This document shows, one piece after another, positions 1 to 6,570 of a stretch of DNA of 9,218 nucleotides. Under the pieces are notes generated by a model that saw nothing but the letters and a program-made list of their open reading frames with translations, made no database searches and was not told the origin of the DNA. The position numbers and the translations under genes were made by a program. The DNA is taken from positions 1 to 9,218 of the forward strand of contig JBEVLT010000059.1 of assembly GCA_040509055.1 (NCBI GenBank), read 5' to 3'. Positions within the stretch are counted from its first letter, which is position 1, and every line of letters begins with the position of its first letter. This stretch comes from JAJKIP01 sp040509055 (GTDB lineage Bacteria; Bacteroidota; Bacteroidia; Chitinophagales; Chitinophagaceae).

Positions 1-68
1 GTTGTTCCGGTGCTGATACCCCGCCATAAAAATATAGTAGTCGCTATACAAAGCTGATCTTATGTGGC

Positions 69-89
69 CTGCCTGCCGAAGGCTGGCAG
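69..89. repeat. Imperfect GCCTGCC-type hairpin downstream of the hydrolase gene
   Basis: The stretch forms a stem in which CTGCC pairs with GGCAG and GCC pairs with GGC, separated by one T-T mismatch, around a GAA triloop (eight pairs in total). It starts about 25 nt beyond the hydrolase stop codon on the minus strand. No T-run follows on either strand, so it is not a canonical intrinsic terminator. GC-rich palindromes built on GCCTGCC recur between genes in many Bacteroidota genomes, so a REP-like element or an mRNA 3'-end stabiliser is plausible. That reading is inference. Confidence 0.45.
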
Positions 90-113
90 CTGATTATAAA
101 GTAAGAAAATTAT

Positions 114-1127
114 TTACCGGATAAAGGCGAGCAGGTGTTTGCAAAAAAGATCAGTGTCCTGGATATGGGGGATATGGCCGATGCCGGGCAGGGCTACCAG
201 TTTTGACTTTTTGATCTGCCGGCTTGTTTTTTTGCCCAGGGAAGGGTATTGTCCATAAGTTTTCTTCTGCTCTTCGGTGAGCTGGTCTTTACCTACGACG
301 GTACGGTCAGCCTGGCCGATGATGAGGAGCGTAGGCGTTTTGATACGGTCCCACTCGTAACAAACCGGTTGTTCGTAGATCATCTGGTAAGTGAGCGCAT
401 TCACTTTGGCGATGGTAGCAAAAGCCGGGTCGCTCAGGACTTCGGCCTGCGCTTCCACGTATTGCTCATATTGCGGTTTCCATTCCGGATAGTACGATTG
501 CTGGTATTTGCGATACGATTCGTGGGTAGCTCTTCGTTCGGTGGCGATCAGCGTATCGGCAGCGCGGAAGGGCACAAAACGCTTGTAGTCCTCCAGCCCG
601 ATCGGGTTTTCGAGTACCAGTTTTTCCACGCGGTCAGGGTATAGCATGGTGAAGCGCGCTGCCAGCATGCCGCCCATGGAGTGGCCGACCAGAATAATAC
701 GGTTTATCTTCAACGAATCCAGCAGCAGGGCCGTGTTCCGGGCCAGCAGGTGAAAGCTGTATTGCAGTACCGGTTTATCAGACCGGCCCCAGCCCACCTG
801 GTCGGGAACGATGACGCGGTAACCTTCGGCAGTGAGCCGGTTGATCACGTCTTTCCAGTAATAGCCGTTAAAGTTTTTGCCGTGCAGCAACACCACAGTC
901 TTGCCATTCACGCCGTCCAGCGGTCTTGCATCCATATACGCCATCCGGAGCAGGGTATCCTGCACCGGCAACGTGATCTTTTGAACGGGATAAGGATAAA
1001 CGACCTGGACCTGTGCGGGCAGGCTGACTGCTGCACAAAGAATAATAAGGAGGATAAGGAGACGGGAAAAAAGGCCGGTTCTGTTTTGCTGTGATTCCGT
1101 AACTGCTGCAGGCATAGGTTGCTTCAT
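114..1127 (-). CDS. Secreted alpha/beta-fold hydrolase
   Basis: A 337-aa serine hydrolase of the alpha/beta-hydrolase fold with a complete catalytic apparatus. The oxyanion-hole HG is at residues 82-83, followed by the conserved PDQVGWGRSDKP segment (108-119). The nucleophile elbow GHSMGG (148-153) supplies Ser150, the acid is Asp274 in GQADRT, and the base is His318 in GIGHIPH. A helical, charged cap region spans about 180-260. The N-terminus has a polar stretch, then a hydrophobic core (about 23-36, LLILLIILCAAVS) and a likely signal-peptidase I site near SLPAQ (35-39), so the protein is probably exported to the periplasm. Cys31 does not sit in a good lipobox because Leu precedes it. The start is ATG at 1125-1127; a second Met at residue 5 is possible. 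The gene follows the small basic protein gene by 6 nt, so it is probably co-transcribed. Family membership is firm, but the substrate (ester, haloalkane, epoxide or other) cannot be read from the sequence. Confidence 0.93.
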   Translation of the reverse strand: MKQPMPAAVTESQQNRTGLFSRLLILLIILCAAVSLPAQVQVVYPYPVQKITLPVQDTLLRMAYMDARPLDGVNGKTVVLLHGKNFNGYYWKDVINRLTAEGYRVIVPDQVGWGRSDKPVLQYSFHLLARNTALLLDSLKINRIILVGHSMGGMLAARFTMLYPDRVEKLVLENPIGLEDYKRFVPFRAADTLIATERRATHESYRKYQQSYYPEWKPQYEQYVEAQAEVLSDPAFATIAKVNALTYQMIYEQPVCYEWDRIKTPTLLIIGQADRTVVGKDQLTEEQKKTYGQYPSLGKKTSRQIKKSKLVALPGIGHIPHIQDTDLFCKHLLAFIR

Positions 1128-1133
1128 CTTTGA

Positions 1134-1328
1134 TTATCGCAGGATTGCTCTTTGTCTTTGACCGGGCTGGGCGAAATTGTAGATATTATAATATTTCATC
1201 ACCCTGTCTTCGTCGGTGTCCAGTACATCCAGCACATCGGCTTTTAACGACCGCAGGTATTTTTTACCTTGCTCCAGCCTGGACCTGAATGCCCGGCCTC
1301 TTGTGGTTTTGCGTTCCGTGGTTTTCAT
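1134..1328 (-). CDS. Small basic hypothetical protein
   Basis: A 64-aa open frame with ATG at 1326-1328 and TAA at 1134-1136. The first 30 residues are strongly basic (many Lys and Arg), followed by an acidic stretch (DVLDVLDTDEDR, 31-42) and a tyrosine-rich tail (MKYYNIYNF, 44-52). It has no signal peptide or membrane segment and I do not recognise a family. The spacing supports it being real: it ends 6 nt before the hydrolase start, and 220 nt of non-coding sequence lie upstream. No clear Shine-Dalgarno sequence or Bacteroidota TTTG/TAnnTTTG promoter was found in 1329-1548. The charge pattern is compatible with a nucleic-acid-binding or adaptor peptide, but no function is claimed. It could also be a chance frame. 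Confidence 0.5.
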   Translation of the reverse strand: MKTTERKTTRGRAFRSRLEQGKKYLRSLKADVLDVLDTDEDRVMKYYNIYNFAQPGQRQRAILR

Positions 1329-1548
1329 AACATCTGTTTTAGGTTTTAGTAATTTTGCTTACCTGTTCACAAAATCGTGCCTGTCTGCGGCAAAAAAGTG
1401 TTCCCGGCCTGGTAACTGATCATAAATTGTTGTTTTTCATATTGCTGCTTTTTCCACCAGTACCGCACAGGCTTTTCACATTTTCATTTTTAGATATATA
1501 TGGGGAATCCCCGCCCCCGGATTTGCCAATAGACAATTAATCCAGGAA

Positions 1549-2334
1549 TTACATGCCCGGCAGCTTTACGCCGGCATTTTTCAGGTCGGTGATCAGTTTT
1601 TCGTTCATGGCCAGCAGCAGGTCGTGAAAACCGTGGGCATTGGTCCAGAGGTTGACGGTGACGGTGAAGCGGTCGGCTTCCAGCTTCGATACGCCGATGC
1701 GGGCCACGGGGTCGGGCAGAATATGTTCTGCCGATTGGATGGACTCCTGCAATACCTTTTTGATCTGAGGGATGTCGGCCGTATAGGGAAATTTCAGCTC
1801 GATATCGAGACGCCGCTTGCCTTCCCGGCTCAGGTTCACCACCACGTTGTTGGACAGCTGGCCGTTGGGGATGATGATCGTTTTGTTATCAAACGTGAGC
1901 ACCGTGGTAAAAAAAAGCTGGATAGCCGTAACGGTGCCTTCCTGGCCCTGGGTGTTGATATTGTCGCCCACACGAAACGGCTTCAGCAGCAGGATGAGGA
2001 TGCCGCTGACAAAATTCTGCAGCGTACCGGACAGCGCCAGGCCCGCAGCCACACTGAAGCCGGCGATGATAGCGGTAAAGACCGTGAGCTGGATCCCAAC
2101 GACCTGCATCACGATCAGGACCAGCAGGATTTCGAGAAAAACGACGATCAGGTTTTGCAAAAAATACCGGACCGATGGATTGAGGCGGGTCATTCTCCGT
2201 TTCATCAGCCGGTTGAGCATGCGGATGAGCCAGAAACCGATGATCAGAACGGCGATAGCCACCAGGATGCGTGGTCCCATCGTCACCACCCAATTGTATG
2301 CCTTGTCATAAAAAACTTTCCAGTCCCATTTCAT
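1549..2334 (-). CDS. mscS: Small-conductance mechanosensitive ion channel (MscS family)
   Basis: A 261-aa inner-membrane channel that opens under membrane tension and releases solutes on hypo-osmotic shock. Members of the family assemble as heptamers. Three hydrophobic segments are visible at about residues 20-40, 58-80 and 84-118. The third is the pore helix, with the Gly/Ala-rich face AGFSVAAGLALSGTLQNFVSG (91-111) followed by ILILLLKPFRVGD (112-124), which closely parallels E. coli MscS TM3a/TM3b. The beta domain follows, with the hallmark IPNGQL (155-160), and a C-terminal alpha/beta domain runs from about 175 to 255. The length is near that of the short family members (E. coli MscS has 286 aa), and the tail ends soon after the GVKLPGM segment. 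It is transcribed alone, divergent from the adjacent orphan gene pair, and no clear terminator follows it. The family call is firm; orthology to E. coli mscS in particular is inference. Confidence 0.93.
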   Translation of the reverse strand: MKWDWKVFYDKAYNWVVTMGPRILVAIAVLIIGFWLIRMLNRLMKRRMTRLNPSVRYFLQNLIVVFLEILLVLIVMQVVGIQLTVFTAIIAGFSVAAGLALSGTLQNFVSGILILLLKPFRVGDNINTQGQEGTVTAIQLFFTTVLTFDNKTIIIPNGQLSNNVVVNLSREGKRRLDIELKFPYTADIPQIKKVLQESIQSAEHILPDPVARIGVSKLEADRFTVTVNLWTNAHGFHDLLLAMNEKLITDLKNAGVKLPGM

Positions 2335-2534
2335 AGAGTCGTCATTTTGGGTATGTATATATGAAAAATTGTGCCGGAGTGTAATTGGTTTGTTGACACA
2401 GGCTCATCCGTGCAAATCCTGGCCGCGCCGGATTAATAGTACGATCGGCTATGGGGTATGAAAACGATGACTTATCTTGACGCATTGAGCTAAACCGGAT
2501 GAGGGAATGATTATTACAGGACCATACGATTACC
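2335..2534. promoter_or_regulatory. Divergent intergenic region between mscS and the orphan gene pair
   Basis: These 200 nt separate two genes that point away from each other, so promoters for both should lie here. I could not find a convincing Bacteroidota -33 TTTG / -7 TAnnTTTG pair on either strand. The best partial -7 match for the plus strand is TATCTTGA at 2473-2480, with no matching -33 box. A possible Shine-Dalgarno AGGA (2518-2521) lies 13 nt before the plus-strand ATG. No strong operator-like palindrome is visible. Confidence 0.4.
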
Positions 2535-4496
2535 ATGAATACTTATTGTGAAAACCTTTGCGCCGCCACCCTGGCTACACTGCAAAGCCAGCAGCTGGAG
2601 CAAAAAAACCTGCAGTCGCAGCTGAATGCCGCAGCATTCAGCCTGTACTATGCCCAGGGCGCTGCGATCACGGCTGCACAGCGCTTGCAGGCGGCCAGCC
2701 AGGACAGTGCATTAAAAGCTGCGGTAAACAACCAGGCCGCCGGTAACATGAATAGCTCTGTCAACCAGTTGAGTACCGCACAGCAGGCTGCCCAATACCA
2801 GGCACAGGCCACGACCAATGCATCGGTAGCTGCGGCGAATGTGCAGGTTGCCGCCAATGCGATTGCGCGGCTGGCCGGCGATGCCGGCAGCATCTGCACT
2901 ATCATTAATGCAGCCGACTACGATACTGATATTTACAAGCTGGCCAGCAGGGTCAGGACGCTGGTCAACGATACTGCGTATCAGGCCGAAGTGGCATCGC
3001 AGCTGGCCATGGAGGTTTCCATGCTCACCGCAGGGATTTCTGCCCAGGGTGTGTGCGATAAAAGCAAGGCTGTTTCGGCTGCGCTGAGCTCCCTGCGGGA
3101 TAGCTCATCAGCCTCGTTGATAAACGGCCGGCAGGAACTGGCGGAATGCGATACCGCATTGGCTGCTGCCAGCGCCGGCGCTAAAACGGCCGAAGGCGTA
3201 TGGAAAAACACAAATGTCAGTCTTTCCGCAGCTGCGGAAGCTTACCATACAACGAACAGGGAACTGAACCTTGACCTGGCGGCAAGCCCGGACCAGGGTG
3301 GCTTTACCGTCCGGTTCAGGCTGATCACAAGTCCCTTCCCGGATCAGATTGCCGGGCCATTCCCTTTCCCGGTATCTGCCTATTCCATCATCGTGGTAAA
3401 AGAATCGAAAGCCTCCGTATTCACGCTCATGAATGCAGACAGTATTCTTTTTAAAAACCCGGCCTGTTGTACGCAGATCATCCTGCCCGGCGATGCACAA
3501 ACAGCTGCATCGCAGCTTTTCACAAATGATGTCCCTGCAGCCGTATCATCCGGTATGGCAAGCGCCCGGTTTGATGTGTTCCGGATGACGGGTAAGGACG
3601 GAAATACCTGTGTCCTGCCGGATTCGGACGGGGAAGCGCTTTTGCCCGGCATTCGCTATGTAGCCTTCCTGTTTGCTACGTACCAGAACAGCTGGAAAAA
3701 GGCCCTGAACGTCTACGATGATTTTCTTTCCGCTCCGTCACAACCGTTTTGTATGACAAATCAGCTTGTCGCTGTCGATCCTGCCGGTATCGGTATCATC
3801 GCTTCGGGCGAAGCTCAACCCGCCTGCGGGGCCGCAAGGCCAGACCTTCAAACCGGCAAGGCCCCCTATACGCTTTATTTCAGTGCGAAAACCCAGGGCT
3901 ATCCGGTGGAGTACCGGTGCATGTTCCTGCCGCAAAGCACCGGTATTCCCGACGACCTGTTCACCGCTGATGAAACCAGGTCGCTGCTGGATGAGATCGG
4001 TATGCTGGAAGACGTTGCCGAAAAATCCGACCCGCAGATAGCCAGCCTGCAATCCCGGCTTGCCGGCATTGTAATGGAGCAGCAATCGGTCCCGCCCGGT
4101 TCTGCCGAAGCCGGTGAACTGGCAGCGGAGCATGAAAAAGTGATCGCGCAGCTACTGAGCCTGCAACAGGCGAAAGATGCTGCAATAAAACAAGCCGGCA
4201 TAGAGTTTAAAAAGGAACCCGGCTTCTTTTTCAATGCTGCGATTGCAGGGCAGGTGTCCGCCGGAAATTATTCCGTTGCTGTCAGGGATGATGGTCCGGC
4301 ATCCGGCAATGAGACCCGGTGGAAGGTCACGATCGGGCCTGGTACGACCGACAATTTCGGGAACCCGCTGATCAATGGAAAAGCCTATATCCCGGCCATT
4401 CTTTCCGTGCCGGCAGATGAGCAGGAACGGTCCGGCCAATATACAAGCGCCCTCTCCGCAGTTGACGCTACACTTCCTTTTACCTATCACCAATAA
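2535..4496 (+). CDS. Orphan multidomain protein: Ala-rich helical N-terminus, beta-rich segments and coiled coil
   Basis: A 653-aa protein that I do not recognise. There is no signal peptide or transmembrane helix, so it appears cytoplasmic or exported by a non-classical route. Residues 1-245 are rich in Ala, Gln and Ser and predicted helical, as in a long helical bundle. Residues about 255-425 look beta-rich, with alternating hydrophobics such as FTVRFRLI and YSIIVV and a closing segment GIRY...YDDFLSA...PF (372-405). A third part (about 443-466) leads into a heptad-like charged coiled coil (about 478-557). A last beta-rich part (563-649) closes with GKAY...YTSALSA...PF (615-649), echoing the end of the first beta region. 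The two ends resemble fibronectin-III-like termini, but this is tentative. Eleven cysteines are present, including a CC pair at 311-312. The next gene starts 25 nt downstream on the same strand, so the two are probably co-transcribed. Codon use resembles the neighbours. The frame is certain; the function is unknown. Confidence 0.85.
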   Translation: MNTYCENLCAATLATLQSQQLEQKNLQSQLNAAAFSLYYAQGAAITAAQRLQAASQDSALKAAVNNQAAGNMNSSVNQLSTAQQAAQYQAQATTNASVAAANVQVAANAIARLAGDAGSICTIINAADYDTDIYKLASRVRTLVNDTAYQAEVASQLAMEVSMLTAGISAQGVCDKSKAVSAALSSLRDSSSASLINGRQELAECDTALAAASAGAKTAEGVWKNTNVSLSAAAEAYHTTNRELNLDLAASPDQGGFTVRFRLITSPFPDQIAGPFPFPVSAYSIIVVKESKASVFTLMNADSILFKNPACCTQIILPGDAQTAASQLFTNDVPAAVSSGMASARFDVFRMTGKDGNTCVLPDSDGEALLPGIRYVAFLFATYQNSWKKALNVYDDFLSAPSQPFCMTNQLVAVDPAGIGIIASGEAQPACGAARPDLQTGKAPYTLYFSAKTQGYPVEYRCMFLPQSTGIPDDLFTADETRSLLDEIGMLEDVAEKSDPQIASLQSRLAGIVMEQQSVPPGSAEAGELAAEHEKVIAQLLSLQQAKDAAIKQAGIEFKKEPGFFFNAAIAGQVSAGNYSVAVRDDGPASGNETRWKVTIGPGTTDNFGNPLINGKAYIPAILSVPADEQERSGQYTSALSAVDATLPFTYHQ

Positions 4497-4521
4497 TCAG
4501 GTACACCAGAAGCATTAAAGC

Positions 4522-5373
4522 ATGAAAGTCAATTTACCGGGTTCGCCCGTCGTTCATAATAATGACATTACGGTGCAGAAAAAAGCCATGATCGATGCGC
4601 TTGCATTGGAGATACTCTATGCGCAGTACGAGGTGGAGCAACTTCAGGCGATCGTCACCTCGCTGAGCGATAAGCAAAGCGGCTGCCAGCGCTTTCTGGC
4701 TGCTGCCGGCAGTGCCCGGACCATGGCTTACAACAATAGCGTGCTGGGCGACCAGGTGATCCAAAGCGCACTTGACCTTCGGGAAAATGCGGATACTGCG
4801 TTCAATGAAGCGGTGCCTGCTGCTTCCAAAACCAGGGCCCTGGCTGAACAGATCAAAACGCTTATCGATAAGCTGATCTGTTCGTCGGAAATGATGAACA
4901 AGCTGGCCAACCAGGTGATCAGGAAAAAAGCGCTGAACCCGCTGATCTCCGATGAGCTGGTAAGTCTTGTCGGCACTGCCGGAAGTTCGGCCAACAATGC
5001 TGTTGCGCTCACGCTGGTCGCGCTTCAAGCGGTGTTTGCGGCACAGGCTTCAGCTACACGATCGGAAGCGGCGCTTGGGCTGGCCTTTGCGCAATCGCGC
5101 GACCTGTATGCCATGCTCACGACAAGTGATGCGGTACCCGAAAGGGATGGAACGAAGGAAACAAAGACATTGTTCCGGGGCGGGTCGCTGCAGGAATTGC
5201 TTCATACCGCATACAGGCAGGCAAAAACGAACTACGACGATTTTGAAAGGGCGATGATGATAACCACAGCGCAGCTGAATGAGGCTATCGCAGACCTGAA
5301 TAAAGCGCAGGTAAGGCTGAGGTCGCTCCAGGCAGGCCTGGCCGCGGCCTCAGCGGCAGCGCTTGCTTCTTAA
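4522..5373 (+). CDS. Orphan all-helical protein, partner of the preceding gene
   Basis: A 283-aa, Ala/Leu-rich protein without signal peptide that I cannot assign to a family. After a short polar head (1-20), nearly the whole chain has helical character: about 22-50, 54-135, 142-200 and 222-282, with a probable loop at 200-220 (DAVPERDGTKETKT). The stretch at 159-176 (NAVALTLVALQAVFAAQA) is markedly hydrophobic and could be a buried core helix or a membrane-active helix. The middle of the protein shares landmarks with the helical N-terminus of the preceding gene product: an NN pair, a KLA-x2-V segment and a later AKT-containing helix. This suggests paralogy without the beta-rich tail. ATG 4522 was chosen because AGAAG (4508-4512) lies 9 nt upstream and the gene follows its neighbour by 25 nt; an in-frame Met at residue 23 is an alternative. 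The stop is separated by one base from the end of the convergent oxidoreductase gene. The frame is firm; the function is unknown. Confidence 0.83.
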   Translation: MKVNLPGSPVVHNNDITVQKKAMIDALALEILYAQYEVEQLQAIVTSLSDKQSGCQRFLAAAGSARTMAYNNSVLGDQVIQSALDLRENADTAFNEAVPAASKTRALAEQIKTLIDKLICSSEMMNKLANQVIRKKALNPLISDELVSLVGTAGSSANNAVALTLVALQAVFAAQASATRSEAALGLAFAQSRDLYAMLTTSDAVPERDGTKETKTLFRGGSLQELLHTAYRQAKTNYDDFERAMMITTAQLNEAIADLNKAQVRLRSLQAGLAAASAAALAS

Positions 5374-5374
5374 A

Positions 5375-6451
5375 TTATTTTACGGCTACCGGCTTGGCCC
5401 TTGCATACTGCTTGGGCCAAGCGATGTCGGCTTCCAGCTCATGTGCCGCATGCAGGGCAAAATACGGATCGCGTAATAGCTCACGTGCGATGAAGATCAG
5501 GTCGGCCTGCCCGTTTGCCAGGATTGCTTCTGCCTGTTCAGCTTCCGTGATCAGGCCCACGGCCCCGGTCAGGATGCCGCTTTCTTTTTTGATGCGTTCG
5601 GCAAACGGTACCTGGTAGCCGGGCCCGATGGTCATCTTAGCGCCGGTGACCACGCCACCCGAAGATGCGTCGATGAGATCGACGCCTTTTTCTTTTAAAA
5701 CCACAGCCAGCCTTACAGAATCATCGATGGTCCACCCGCCTTCGGCCCAGTCGCTGGCCGAGATGCGAACAAACAGCGGGTAGCCGGCCGGCCATACCGT
5801 TTGGATGGCTTCTGTGATCTGTAAGAGTAACCGGGTCCTGTTTTCAAAGCTGCCGCCATAAGCATCGGTACGCTGGTTGGTGAGCGGGGAGAGAAATTGG
5901 TTGATCAGGTAACCATGAGCCGCATGGATCTCCACGACTTTATAGCCGGCGGTCAGGGCACGTTGTGCTGCCGCTTTGAAAGCTGCAATTACATTGTCGA
6001 TCCCTTGCTGGTCCAGGGCTTCGGGTGCCCGGTCTGTTTCATAGAACGGGATCGGGGAGGCCGATACGGTTTGCCAGCTGTGTTCGCCGGATGCGATTTG
6101 TTTACCGCCGTTCCAGGGTGTGTCGGTGCTGGCTTTGCGGCCGGCATGCGCCAGCTGGATACCGGCGATGGCGCCCTGCTGTTCGATAAAGGCAACGATC
6201 TGCTGCAGTTTGGTTACCTGCTCGTCTTTCCACAACCCCATATCGGCATAGCTGATCCGCCCTTCCGGCAATACGGCCGTGGCTTCCTGGATCACCAGGG
6301 CTGCGCCGCCTGTGGCCCGGCTGCCAAGATGTACCAGGTGCCAGTCGTTGGCAAACCCGTCTGCCGAAGAGTATTGACACATGGGCGATACAACGATCCG
6401 GTTTCTGAACGTGATGTCTTTGATGGTAAGGGGAGAGAAAAGAAGGCTCAT
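5375..6451 (-). CDS. namA: NADH:flavin oxidoreductase / Old Yellow Enzyme (YqjM/NamA type)
   Basis: A 358-aa FMN-dependent ene-reductase of the thermophilic-like (YqjM/XenA) OYE class. Such cytoplasmic enzymes reduce activated C=C bonds, quinones and nitro compounds with NAD(P)H. The TIM-barrel signatures are complete. SPMCQYSS (22-29) carries the class-typical Cys25 and Tyr27. LAHAGRKA (100-107) lies by the flavin. EIHAAHGYLINQFLSP (174-189) gives the substrate-binding His176/His179 pair and Tyr181. FVRISASD (227-234) and TGAVGL (295-300) contact FMN and phosphate, followed by ARELLRDPY (322-330). The C-terminal QYAR (348-351) matches the arginine finger that in YqjM reaches into the neighbouring subunit. 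Length is close to XenA-like members and slightly longer than B. subtilis YqjM. The gene is preceded by a strong palindrome 17 nt upstream of the ATG, which suggests repression by a dedicated regulator not present in this window. The class is firm; the physiological substrate is unknown. Confidence 0.93.
   Translation of the reverse strand: MSLLFSPLTIKDITFRNRIVVSPMCQYSSADGFANDWHLVHLGSRATGGAALVIQEATAVLPEGRISYADMGLWKDEQVTKLQQIVAFIEQQGAIAGIQLAHAGRKASTDTPWNGGKQIASGEHSWQTVSASPIPFYETDRAPEALDQQGIDNVIAAFKAAAQRALTAGYKVVEIHAAHGYLINQFLSPLTNQRTDAYGGSFENRTRLLLQITEAIQTVWPAGYPLFVRISASDWAEGGWTIDDSVRLAVVLKEKGVDLIDASSGGVVTGAKMTIGPGYQVPFAERIKKESGILTGAVGLITEAEQAEAILANGQADLIFIARELLRDPYFALHAAHELEADIAWPKQYARAKPVAVK
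5392..5422. other. 9-bp inverted repeat inside the 3' end of the OYE gene
   Basis: GCTTGGCCC (5392-5400) and GGGCCAAGC (5414-5422) are perfect inverted repeats around a 13-nt loop. The structure begins 19 nt after the plus-strand stop codon at 5373 and lies within the last codons of the convergent oxidoreductase gene. No T-run follows on either strand. It could slow or stop plus-strand transcription leaving the orphan pair, or it could be a coincidence of coding sequence. Confidence 0.3.
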
Positions 6452-6467
6452 AAAAATCAGTGTTATC

Positions 6468-6485
6468 TAGTGCTGTACAACACTA
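6468..6485. promoter_or_regulatory. Palindromic candidate operator upstream of the OYE gene
   Basis: The 18-nt TAGTGCTGTACAACACTA is a palindrome with eight of nine positions symmetric around a central TGTACA. It lies 17 nt upstream of the oxidoreductase ATG (6451), where an operator overlapping the promoter or the 5' leader would be expected. A further copy of the half-site, AGTGTT (6459-6464), lies just beside it and mirrors AACACT (6479-6484). The size and symmetry suit a dimeric TetR, MarR or HxlR type repressor; genes of this OYE class are often controlled by such electrophile-sensing regulators. The regulator's identity is not visible here. Confidence 0.55.
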
Positions 6486-6520
6486 ATCCCTTTGTTTTGT
6501 TCAGCGGGATTCGCCGTCAT

Positions 6521-6547
6521 AAAAAAGCCCCGCACAAAGCGGGGCTT
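6521..6547 (-). terminator. Intrinsic terminator of gcvP
   Basis: Read on the minus strand, AAGCCCCGC and GCGGGGCTT form a perfect 9-bp GC-rich stem with the 5-nt loop TTTGT, followed directly by a T-run (TTTTTT including the end of the stem). It lies about 24 nt after the gcvP stop codon and upstream of the oxidoreductase promoter region. It therefore ends the gcvP transcript and insulates the next gene. Confidence 0.9.
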
Positions 6548-6570
6548 GTAAACTCATTATCCTTTCCGGA

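Noticed and set aside
197..1127. Lipoprotein signal in the hydrolase around Cys31
   Set aside because: The residue before the Cys is Leu, not Gly, Ala or Ser, and a signal-peptidase I site near SLPAQ fits better.
1502..1512. GGGGAATCCCC palindrome past the mscS stop, considered as a terminator
   Set aside because: The arms are 5 nt with a single central base, so no hairpin loop can form, and no T-run follows on the minus strand.
1624..2364. Open frame on the plus strand opposite mscS (246 codons)
   Set aside because: It is a shadow of the well-supported channel gene, and its Asp/His/Gln-rich translation matches no protein pattern.
2393..2398. TTGACA resembling a sigma-70 -35 box on the plus strand
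   Set aside because: No TATAAT-like sequence lies at 16-18 nt spacing, and Bacteroidota promoters use a different consensus.
2342..2536. A 64-codon open frame on the minus strand ending 7 nt before mscS
   Set aside because: Its composition looks random (scattered Cys, Trp, His, Ser), it fills the divergent promoter region and it overlaps the start of the plus-strand gene. A chance frame is more likely.
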